The notes under the pieces are model-generated. The model ran no database searches. It saw only the letters and a list, made by a program, of their open reading frames with translations, and was not told the DNA's origin. The translations under genes and the position numbers were made by a program. DNA of 6,380 bases, from contig JAFLDC010000165.1 in NCBI GenBank assembly GCA_017302775.1, forward strand, positions 1 through 6,380. Direction: 5' to 3'. The stretch is from Sphingomonadales bacterium. GTDB taxonomy: Bacteria; Pseudomonadota; Alphaproteobacteria; Sphingomonadales; Sphingomonadaceae. Below, piece after piece: positions 1-6,079 of this stretch (position 1 is the stretch's first letter; each line of letters begins with the position of its first letter).

Positions 1-816
1 GGGAAGCTGCGTGCCATCCTTGATCGCGAACCAGCGCAGGCGGGCGCCTTTCGATCGTTGACCGATCGCTTGCTGCAGCGCGGCGATGCTGCAGCCGTCC
101 TGGCACTGGTCGAAGCGGCGCAGTGCCGGGGAATACACCATTCGCGGTTGCTGGGCGCGCAGGCTGCAGCGCGGGCGCGAACGGGCGCGGTCGAAGCGGC
201 CCGGGAGCTTTGCGGGCTGGATCGCTTTGTTTCGACAACCATGCTTGATCTGAGCAGCGGCTGCGCGGATCTGACGCGATTCAACGCGCTTCTGAAAACG
301 GAGGTCGAAGGTGATCCGGATCTGCGACACGGCCGGTACGGCACGGCCTCGCGCAATACAAACCGTGTCGATCACCCACTTCGTACAGATACGCCGGCGC
401 TGGCTGCCCTTCACAAGGCGATTGCCGCCGCCGCCATGCGGCATGTCCTGGCGCTGGCGGGCGATCATCCATGGGTCGCTGCCCGACCGGAACATCTGGT
501 GATGCGCAGCTGGTGCGTGATGACCGACGCTGACGGATACGAGGAATGGCACAATCACCCCGCCGGGTGGATGAGCGGGGGATATTATGTCGAGGTGCCC
601 GAACGGACCAGCGATGAACCGAAGGCTGGCTGCCTTGCCTTTGGCATGCCGCCCGCACTTGCCGGAGCGGAAAATGCCGCCGCGTTTGGCGAGCAGCTGA
701 TCGTCCCGCAGCCCGGGATGCTGGCTCTGTTTCCGTCACATGCCTACCATCGCACTTACCCGCACGGGCAGCCTGGACGCCGTATCTGCGTGGCGTTTGA
801 TCTAGTTCCCGCTTGA
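1..816 (+). CDS. TPR-like / putative 2OG-Fe(II) oxygenase, 5' truncated by window edge
   Basis: The reading frame is open from the first base to a TGA at 814-816, giving 271 residues with no upstream stop, so the gene almost certainly begins outside the window. The TTG at 58 is not a convincing start because helical-repeat sequence continues upstream of it. Residues about 1-75 are Ala/Leu/Arg-rich amphipathic helices resembling TPR repeats. The C-terminal half resembles the putative 2OG-Fe(II) oxygenase family (PF13759 type): a W-H-N-H-P-A-G-W segment (codons 547-570) followed by SGGYYVEVP, then PQPGMLALFPSHAYH (about 706-750), and an RRICVAFDL strand at the end. In this family the histidines are the expected Fe(II) ligands and a late Arg binds 2-oxoglutarate; these assignments are by analogy. 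It would hydroxylate or otherwise oxidise an unknown substrate in the cytoplasm. Its 3' end overlaps the convergent asparagine-synthase-like gene by 15 bp. Family assignment is fairly secure; the substrate is unknown. Confidence 0.85.
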   Translation, partial: GKLRAILDREPAQAGAFRSLTDRLLQRGDAAAVLALVEAAQCRGIHHSRLLGAQAAARARTGAVEAARELCGLDRFVSTTMLDLSSGCADLTRFNALLKTEVEGDPDLRHGRYGTASRNTNRVDHPLRTDTPALAALHKAIAAAAMRHVLALAGDHPWVAARPEHLVMRSWCVMTDADGYEEWHNHPAGWMSGGYYVEVPERTSDEPKAGCLAFGMPPALAGAENAAAFGEQLIVPQPGMLALFPSHAYHRTYPHGQPGRRICVAFDLVPA

Positions 817-2622
817 TGGGAGCCCGGCCCCATCCTGCCACCAGCACAGCATTTCCGCATTCAGAACGGTCAGCTGGACAAGGTTGGCCTGGCGGACATC
901 GGCTGGACCACGCGCGGCCACCATACGGAGCGCATCGTGCAACCAATCGAGATCGAACCACGCGTTTAGCCCTCGCTTCCGGAACAGGCTGATGCGGGCC
1001 AATGCCAGCGGGGCTTGCCGTTGCAGCCGGGCGAAATGATCGGGATCCGCAGGCAGACCGTGGCGCCGCCGGACGATCTCCGGTGGCAGGCGTCCCCGCA
1101 GGATTGTCCTGGCAGGGCCGCGGTCTGGCCCCAGCGCCTTGGCGAGTTCCTGCGGAAACGATGCGAACAAGCGCAGCAACCGCAGGTCGCGATAGGGAAA
1201 GTCCATCCTCACCGCACCGGCATGGAATGCGTTGGGGTGCGCCAGCGCCTTGGCGGCGACGGGCTGATAGCCCAGCAGGCCATCGCGGCTGTCCGCATCG
1301 AGCGTGCCGGCATTGCATTCGGCTGCCGCGGCGATTTCTTCAGGCAATCGGTCAAGCAGATTTGGGGCGATGCGGACGTGGAATGGGTCCACAGGAACGT
1401 ATCGCGTGTGAGCCCGGCGCGCGATCTTGACGATCTGCCTGGCGCGCTGCAGCAGGGTTTGGGTCGCCGTCTTGCGCGGCAGCCGCGCGGTCAGGGTTGC
1501 CTCACCATAGGTGCCGTTGATCAGGAGCTGGCAGCCGGTTTCGTGCGCTGCCCGCTGGAATCCTGCGGTAAGGCAGTGCCGGTTCGACAGGACCGGACCC
1601 TGCGCTCCGGCAAGGATCGGATTCGACGGGCGATAGCTGTTGTCCGCCGGATCGGGGATGATTCCGCGATGACCCATATCCAGATATTGTGCGACGAGCC
1701 CGGCATGATGCATCTCGTCCCGCATGGCGCTGTCTGGCGGGACTGCGGTCGTGAAGGCCAACGGCGCTGGCCCGGAGTCCAAGGCGTCACTTGCAGCCCA
1801 TGCCAGCAGGGCAGAATCCAGACCCCCGCTCAACAGCAGCGCTGATTGCCCAACGCGCGCCAGCCGCTCGCGCATGATCCGGACGATCAGGGCTTCTGCT
1901 TCCGCCAGCGCATCGCGGGGTGTCCCCGTCCAACGCGGCTGACAAGGCAACACGTTGCAGCGCCATGCCAGCGGTTCACGGCCGTGGGTGAAACGTTTTC
2001 CTTCACCCGGACCCAGTTGCGACACCGCGCGCAACATGGTCCGCTCCCCAGCCTGCCGCCGCAGGGCCGCGGTGCCAAACTGCATCAGCAGTCCGCCCTC
2101 GTCGAGCTGCGTTCCGACCCAGTCGATATGGCTCAGGGCGAACAGATCGGGCGCAATTGCAACGTGCGGGCCCGATCGGGCAAAGAACAGCCGGTCACGC
2201 CGGGCGGCGGAACTCATTATCGTCAAGGTTGGGCCGGGTGCGTGCGGATCCCACTGTATCAACGACCATTCACCGACCAGAATTCCCGGCGTTTCCCCGG
2301 CGTATCGGGCCAGGGCCGCCTTGGCGATCCGCGCATCGCAGGATTGCCTATCCAGCCCCAGTTCCCTGGCCCGGAGTTCCCGTTCCTCGATGAAGCCCGC
2401 CAGCACCGTTACGACGCCGTTTTCCTCCAGCCGGGTGCAAGCAGCAGGCTCAATCGGGTCTATCGCCTCCAGACTGGCGCTGCAGTGTTCGCCCTGATCG
2501 GGCAGGCCCAAGGCGGCGCAATCCTTTTGGGAGATCGGTCCCCCATCGAGCCGGACCAGCGCATAGACTCCGCTACTGCGGGGTGCAGCGGTTTGCAGCG
2601 GTCCACGATGCTGATAGGACAT
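802..2622 (-). CDS. Asparagine-synthase-family protein without catalytic Cys2 (lasso cyclase / beta-lactam synthetase-like)
   Basis: A 606-residue protein is predicted from the ATG at 2622-2620 to the TAG at 804-802. The frame is open further upstream, but those residues are Arg/Pro-rich and not family-like. Residues about 17-215 match the N-terminal Ntn-hydrolase-like domain of AsnB relatives (SGVYALVRLDGGPI near 17-30), but residue 2 is Ser and no N-terminal Cys can be exposed, so glutaminase activity is not expected. The C-terminal synthetase domain has an intact PP-loop, SGGLDS at 265-270, which binds ATP pyrophosphate. Later family-like segments are LLINGTYGE (367-374, where AsnB usually has a G-x-G-x-D-E motif), MDFPYRDLRLLRLFASFP (473-490) and ARTILRGRLPPEIVRRRHGL (504-523). 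Such enzymes adenylate a carboxylate and join it to an amine, as in lasso-peptide macrolactam cyclases and beta-lactam synthetases. Which reaction applies here is not determinable. No good Shine-Dalgarno precedes the start. The gene converges on the oxygenase and diverges from the propeller gene. Confidence 0.9.
   Translation of the reverse strand: MSYQHRGPLQTAAPRSSGVYALVRLDGGPISQKDCAALGLPDQGEHCSASLEAIDPIEPAACTRLEENGVVTVLAGFIEERELRARELGLDRQSCDARIAKAALARYAGETPGILVGEWSLIQWDPHAPGPTLTIMSSAARRDRLFFARSGPHVAIAPDLFALSHIDWVGTQLDEGGLLMQFGTAALRRQAGERTMLRAVSQLGPGEGKRFTHGREPLAWRCNVLPCQPRWTGTPRDALAEAEALIVRIMRERLARVGQSALLLSGGLDSALLAWAASDALDSGPAPLAFTTAVPPDSAMRDEMHHAGLVAQYLDMGHRGIIPDPADNSYRPSNPILAGAQGPVLSNRHCLTAGFQRAAHETGCQLLINGTYGEATLTARLPRKTATQTLLQRARQIVKIARRAHTRYVPVDPFHVRIAPNLLDRLPEEIAAAAECNAGTLDADSRDGLLGYQPVAAKALAHPNAFHAGAVRMDFPYRDLRLLRLFASFPQELAKALGPDRGPARTILRGRLPPEIVRRRHGLPADPDHFARLQRQAPLALARISLFRKRGLNAWFDLDWLHDALRMVAARGPADVRQANLVQLTVLNAEMLCWWQDGAGLPSSGN
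815..834. terminator. Candidate hairpin at the convergent gene junction
   Basis: GATGGG (815-820) pairs perfectly with CCCATC (829-834) across an 8-nt loop that can itself pair weakly (GC with GC). It begins in the oxygenase stop codon and lies within the last codons of the opposite-strand asparagine-synthase-like gene. Because the two genes overlap there is no other room for a terminator between them. No T-run follows on either strand, so the assignment is tentative. Confidence 0.3.
2616..2619 (+). promoter_or_regulatory. Shine-Dalgarno AGGA that selects the ATG at 2628
   Basis: AGGA lies 8 nt before the ATG at 2628-2630. The earlier in-frame GTG at 2583 has no comparable purine-rich site, so 2628 is the preferred start of the propeller gene. 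The AGGA lies inside codons 2-3 of the opposite-strand asparagine-synthase-like gene, so these bases serve both genes. Confidence 0.6.
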
Positions 2623-2627
2623 CCCCG

Positions 2628-3563
2628 ATGCCGTCACAGTTCGATGATGATGCCCGGCGCGCGATCCGTCAGGCGCTGGCCTTGCGGTCCTACGCAGCCG
2701 GGACGGTCCGGCTGGTTGACGCCGACGTGACGGGTTGGCAGTTTCTGGTCGCATCGCATAACGGTCTTTTCGCAGTTGCGCCGGGCAAATGGAAGAGGCT
2801 GGCCCATGGCTGGTTCTTCGGCATCTGCCGGGATCAGGACGCAGTGTACCTGTTCGAAAATTGCGGGCGGCAGGACCGTAACGGCCAACATGGTCGGCTC
2901 GTGCGGGTGCGCATTGCCGAAGGCTGGCTGGTTGAACCCGAGGTCCTGGTGACCGGGTTGGACGGGAACTGCCACCAGGTGCGGGTCATCGATGACCTGA
3001 TCTGCGTGGTAGATACCGCCAATCAGCAGATCCTGCGATTTGACCGCGATGGCGCGATGATCGATCGGCAGGCACCCTTTCCGCCTGCGCCGGCAGAGGA
3101 TCGCAGCGGGGCTTACCTGCACATCAACGCCCTGGCGCGGATCGATGGCCGTCTGGCGGTCATGCTGCACAACGGCAAGGCGCTCCCGCCCAAGCCGAGC
3201 GAGCTCGCCTGGCTTGATGACGATTGGCGGGTAATCCAGCGGATCGCGCTCCCAGGGTACAGATGTCACGATATCGTTGCCGATCCGGACGGCGTAGTCT
3301 GGCATTCGGCCTCGATGAGCGGGGAAATCGCCGCTTCGGATGGGCGGCGGGCCAAGGTTTGCGACGACCTGATGACACGCGGGATCGCCTTTGGCAGCGA
3401 CCGGATTGCCGTTGGCCTTACAGTGTTCAGCGAGCGGCAGCAGCGCGACGGGCTGCGGGGGCGGCTGGCGATGCTGGACCGCGACCTGAACCTGCTGGAG
3501 ACTCTGGAACTGCCAGGGTCGCCGACCGACATTGCCGTGTTGGGCGATGGCAATGCGCGCTGA
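2628..3563 (+). CDS. Beta-propeller-like protein of unknown function
   Basis: A 311-residue soluble protein with no signal peptide or membrane segment. It consists of repeated short beta-strand units typical of a propeller: WQFLVASHNGLFAV (37-50), HGWFFGICRDQDAVYLF (60-76), NCHQVRVIDDLICVVDT (114-130), LHINALARIDGRLAVML (164-180), YRCHDIVADPDGVVWHSAS (211-229) and SPTDIAVL (298-305). Histidines recur at equivalent strand starts (H60, H116, H165, H214), which in propellers such as SGL/NHL-like or DUF4915-like proteins can face the central channel and bind a metal or ligand; that role is inference. An N-terminal helix (DDDARRAIRQALALRSY) precedes the first blade. Its start is 5 bp from the divergent asparagine-synthase-like start, so the two genes may be functionally linked, though they cannot share a classic intergenic promoter. 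A 52-bp gap separates it from the downstream ABC-F gene, so read-through into that gene is possible. Coding status is secure; no function is assigned. Confidence 0.85.
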   Translation: MPSQFDDDARRAIRQALALRSYAAGTVRLVDADVTGWQFLVASHNGLFAVAPGKWKRLAHGWFFGICRDQDAVYLFENCGRQDRNGQHGRLVRVRIAEGWLVEPEVLVTGLDGNCHQVRVIDDLICVVDTANQQILRFDRDGAMIDRQAPFPPAPAEDRSGAYLHINALARIDGRLAVMLHNGKALPPKPSELAWLDDDWRVIQRIALPGYRCHDIVADPDGVVWHSASMSGEIAASDGRRAKVCDDLMTRGIAFGSDRIAVGLTVFSERQQRDGLRGRLAMLDRDLNLLETLELPGSPTDIAVLGDGNAR

Positions 3564-3594
3564 CCGCTTTCTGAGCGCCCTTTCGCCGTGGCAA

Positions 3595-3614
3595 CGGGCC
3601 TGCTAGGCGCCCCG
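3595..3614 (+). other. Small hairpin over the ABC-F ribosome-binding region
   Basis: CGGG at 3595-3598 can pair with CCCG at 3611-3614, and CCT at 3599-3601 with AGG at 3605-3607 around a GCT loop, leaving CGC at 3608-3610 as a bulge. The only Shine-Dalgarno-like triplet for the ABC-F start at 3616 is that same AGG (3605-3607), so the fold would hide it. The structure is short and could be chance in GC-rich DNA. There is no T-run, so it is not a standard terminator. Confidence 0.25.
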
Positions 3615-3615
3615 G

Positions 3616-5484
3616 ATGCTCAACCTCACGGGAATTACGGTTCGTCTTGGCGGCCGCACGATCATTGACGACGCCACGGCCAAGCTGCCGCCGCGCGGCC
3701 GGATTGGTCTGATCGGCCGTAACGGGGCAGGGAAATCGACGCTGGTGCGGGTGATTGCCGGGATGTTGGAACCCGATACCGGCAGCGTCGCCATGCCGCG
3801 CGGCAGCCGCATCGGTTATATCGCGCAAGAAGCGCCGGGCGGCAATGCCACGCCCTTCGAAACGGTTCTGGCCGCCGATACCGAACGGTCGGCGCTGATG
3901 GCGGAAAGCGAGACCAGCCATGATCCGCACCGCCTGGCTGAAATCCATGAACGGCTGCTGGCGATCGAAGCGCATTCCGCGCCGGCACGTGCCGCGCGCA
4001 TCCTGGTAGGCCTGGGGTTTGACGAGGCGGCGCAGGCGCGCCCGCTGGAGAGCTTCTCCGGCGGTTGGCGGATGCGCGTGGCGCTGGCCGCCTTGCTGTT
4101 TTCGCAGCCGGACCTGCTGTTGCTGGACGAGCCGTCGAACCACCTCGATCTCGAAGCAGTCCTGTGGCTTGAGGACTTCCTGCGAAGCTACCCGGCGACG
4201 ATCCTGCTGGTTAGCCACGAACGTGACTTCCTCAACAACGTTGTCGATCACATCCTGCACCTGTCAGGTGGCAAACTGACGCTCTATCCCGGCGGGTACG
4301 ACGCGTTCGAGCGGCAGCGGGCCGAACGGCAGGCGCAGATTGCTTCGGCCAGGGCCAGGCAACAGGCAATGCGTGACCGTCTGCAAGACTATGTTGCGCG
4401 CAATTCCGCGCGTGCCTCTACCGCCAAACAGGCGCAGTCGCGCGCCAAGGCGCTGGCCAAGCTGCAACCGATCGCCGAACTGATCGACGACCCGTCGCTG
4501 AGCTTCGACTTCCCCAATCCCGATGCCTTGCGCCCACCCCTTATCACGCTCGATCTGGCTTCGGTCGGTTACGGCGATACGCCGGTGCTGAGCAGGCTCA
4601 ATCTGCGGCTCGATCCGGATGACCGCATTGCCCTGCTGGGCCGCAACGGCAATGGGAAGACTACGCTGGCCCGGCTGCTGGCGGCGCAGCTGGCGCCAAT
4701 GGATGGGGCGATGAACGCCAGCGGCAAGATGCGGGTCGGCTATTTCACCCAGTATCAGGTAGAAGAGCTCGACCGTGGCGAGACCCCGCTGCAACACATG
4801 ACCGTATTGATGAAGGGGGCGACGCCCGGCGCGGTGCGTGGCCAGCTGGGCCGGTTCGGTTTTTCCGGCCCGAAAGCGACCACCGAAGTCGGCAAGCTGT
4901 CGGGCGGGGAGCGGGCACGGCTGGCGCTGGCGCTGATTACCCGGGATGCGCCGCATCTGCTGATCCTGGACGAGCCGACCAACCATCTTGATGTCGATGC
5001 GCGCGAGGCTCTGATTCAGGCGCTGAACGAATATTCGGGTGCGGTGGTCATTGTCAGTCACGATCGCCATATGCTGGAAATGACCGCTGACCGGCTCGTT
5101 CTGGTCGATGGCGGGATGGCCCGCGAATTCGATGGATCGATTGATGATTACATCGCCTTTGTCCTGGCCCGCGATCCCGCCCCCGCCAAAGGTGGCGGCG
5201 GGGTCAACAAGAAGGATCAGCGCAAGGCCGCGGCCGAGGCGCGCGAGAGAGGACAGGCGCTGCGCAAGCAGGCCAGGCAGGCTGAGGACGAGCTGACCCG
5301 CTTGCAGGCAGAGCGTAACGCCGTGGATCAAGCCATGTTTGATCCCGGATCGGCCAAGCCCGCCCTCGCCAAGCTGACCATGACCGATCTGATGAAGCGC
5401 CGCGCAGAATTGCAGGCCCGGATTGAAGGTGCCGAACAGGCCTGGCTGGAAGCCAGCGAAGCGCTGGAAGGGATCGCGGCATGA
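3616..5484 (+). CDS. ABC-F family ATPase, YheS/Uup type
   Basis: A 622-residue protein with two ABC cassettes and no membrane domain, the hallmark of the ABC-F group, which binds the ribosomal E site and adjusts or rescues translation. Cassette 1: Walker A GRNGAGKS at 34-41, signature SFSGG at 146-150, Walker B LLLLDE at 167-172 and switch His201. Cassette 2: Walker A GRNGNGKT at 342-349, signature LSGGE at 428-432, Walker B LLILDE at 448-453 and switch His482. Both catalytic Glu (172, 453) are present, so both sites should hydrolyse ATP. The charged interdomain linker at about 226-300 corresponds to the P-site tRNA interaction motif. Residues about 530-622 form a Lys/Glu/Ala-rich coiled-coil extension ending in AWLEASEALEGI, as in YheS-like members. 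Length is normal for that subgroup. ATG 3616 is the first possible start, since an in-frame TAG lies at 3604-3606; its Shine-Dalgarno is weak (AGG 3605-3607). The stop overlaps the next start (ATGA). A housekeeping role is more likely than antibiotic resistance, but this cannot be settled from sequence. Confidence 0.95.
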   Translation: MLNLTGITVRLGGRTIIDDATAKLPPRGRIGLIGRNGAGKSTLVRVIAGMLEPDTGSVAMPRGSRIGYIAQEAPGGNATPFETVLAADTERSALMAESETSHDPHRLAEIHERLLAIEAHSAPARAARILVGLGFDEAAQARPLESFSGGWRMRVALAALLFSQPDLLLLDEPSNHLDLEAVLWLEDFLRSYPATILLVSHERDFLNNVVDHILHLSGGKLTLYPGGYDAFERQRAERQAQIASARARQQAMRDRLQDYVARNSARASTAKQAQSRAKALAKLQPIAELIDDPSLSFDFPNPDALRPPLITLDLASVGYGDTPVLSRLNLRLDPDDRIALLGRNGNGKTTLARLLAAQLAPMDGAMNASGKMRVGYFTQYQVEELDRGETPLQHMTVLMKGATPGAVRGQLGRFGFSGPKATTEVGKLSGGERARLALALITRDAPHLLILDEPTNHLDVDAREALIQALNEYSGAVVIVSHDRHMLEMTADRLVLVDGGMAREFDGSIDDYIAFVLARDPAPAKGGGGVNKKDQRKAAAEARERGQALRKQARQAEDELTRLQAERNAVDQAMFDPGSAKPALAKLTMTDLMKRRAELQARIEGAEQAWLEASEALEGIAA

Positions 5485-5957
5485 GCGTCGCATTCCGCCG
5501 GGAAAATGATGACGAGCATCTTGAACCGAAGTTCGAGCTGCCGATTCCCTCCGGTCCCAATCTGGTGACGCGGCGCGGAGCCGAGCTGATCGATGCACGC
5601 GTTGCTGAGCTTGAAGAGCAGCTTGCCGGTTTGCTGGCAGGCGGTGCGGATGAGGCTCCGGTCAAGGCGCTGCAACGTGACCTGCGCTATTGGCAGACCC
5701 GCCAGGTCACTGCGCAGCCCGTGCCCCGCCCGACGGGTGAAACCGCTGAGATCGGCACGACCGTGACTTTCCGGTTCAACGGAAAGATCAATCACCTGGC
5801 GCTCGTCGGCCATGACGAGGCAGATCCGGCTGCTGGCAGGGTTGCCTTTTCAGCCCCGCTGGCGCGTGCTTTGATCGGCACTGGACCGGGCGAAATGCTT
5901 GATTTTGCAGGTAAAGAAGAGGCTATCGAAGTGCTGTCGATCACGGTGAACGACTAG
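5481..5957 (+). CDS. GreA/GreB-family transcription factor with short coiled coil
   Basis: A 158-residue protein. Residues about 91-155 form the FKBP-like C-terminal domain of the Gre family: EIGTTVTF (90-97), LVGHDEADP (108-116), then SAPLARALIG (124-133) and the final EAIEVLSI (147-154). This domain docks at the RNA polymerase secondary channel. Residues about 29-81 (VTRRGAELIDARVAELEEQL, then GGADEAP at 54-60, then LQRDLRYWQTRQVTAQPV) form the N-terminal helical hairpin. It is roughly a dozen residues shorter than in E. coli GreA as I recall that sequence, and its tip reads GGADEAP where GreA has GDLKENAEY. Asp57 and Glu58 could supply acidic tip residues, but transcript-cleavage activity is uncertain; Rnk-like or competing Gre-like proteins are alternatives. 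The first 25 residues are an acidic, probably flexible extension. The ATG at 5481 overlaps the ABC-F stop, and AAGGGA at 5468-5473 is a good Shine-Dalgarno, indicating co-transcription and coupled translation. Confidence 0.9.
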   Translation: MSVAFRRENDDEHLEPKFELPIPSGPNLVTRRGAELIDARVAELEEQLAGLLAGGADEAPVKALQRDLRYWQTRQVTAQPVPRPTGETAEIGTTVTFRFNGKINHLALVGHDEADPAAGRVAFSAPLARALIGTGPGEMLDFAGKEEAIEVLSITVND

Positions 5958-5972
5958 CTTCACCGCGATCGA
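5937..5972 (+). terminator. Stem-loop spanning the Gre-like stop codon, probable transcript 3' end
   Basis: The arms 5937-5950 (TCGATCACGGTGAA) and 5959-5972 (TTCACCGCGATCGA) pair at 13 of 14 positions, with one A/C mismatch at 5943/5966. The loop is 8 nt (5951-5958) and holds the TAG stop codon. The structure is stable and sits at the end of the ABC-F/Gre-like pair, but no T-run follows, so it is not a textbook intrinsic terminator. It may act as a weak or Rho-assisted terminator, or protect the mRNA 3' end. Confidence 0.5.
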
Positions 5973-6079
5973 TCGGCGATTGCGATTGTGCTGCAGGTGC
6001 GAAAGGCCTATCGCCGCCGCCATCTGCCGGTGCAGTTGACCCCTATCTGTCTGCCCGCCCCCTTACAGACGCGAGTTTC

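Noticed and set aside
58..60. TTG as the start of the oxygenase gene
   Set aside because: The frame stays open to the window edge and helical-repeat sequence continues upstream, so the gene is more likely truncated by the window.
281..1318. Minus-strand frame of 345 codons over the oxygenase and asparagine-synthase-like genes
   Set aside because: Arg/Pro/Ala-rich low-quality translation, crossing two better-supported genes.
2583..2627. GTG start giving a 15-residue N-terminal extension of the propeller protein
   Set aside because: No Shine-Dalgarno precedes it, and it would place the 5' end inside the opposite gene, whereas AGGA precedes the ATG at 2628.
1846..2730. Plus-strand frame of 294 codons opposite the asparagine-synthase-like gene
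   Set aside because: No family-like motifs, while the opposite strand carries SGGLDS and other AsnB-family segments.
3557..3583. GCGCT/AGCGC hairpin followed by CCTTT at the propeller stop as a terminator
   Set aside because: Only 5 bp of stem, a 12-nt loop and three T residues; too weak to call.
3564..3615. Search for a short precursor peptide gene in the gaps (also 5958-6079)
   Set aside because: The gaps are 52 and 122 bp and show no ORF with a leader-core pattern or ribosome-binding site; the frame from 5988 runs into the helicase gene and is a shadow.
4264..5598. Long antisense reading frame (444 codons) across the ABC-F and Gre-like genes
   Set aside because: It runs opposite to genes with unmistakable motifs and its translation shows no recognisable domain; GC-rich DNA commonly leaves such frames open.
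6036..6068. TTGACC with TTACAG as a sigma-70 promoter for the helicase
   Set aside because: The spacer would be 21 bp and the -10 match is poor; at the right spacing the sequence is C-rich.
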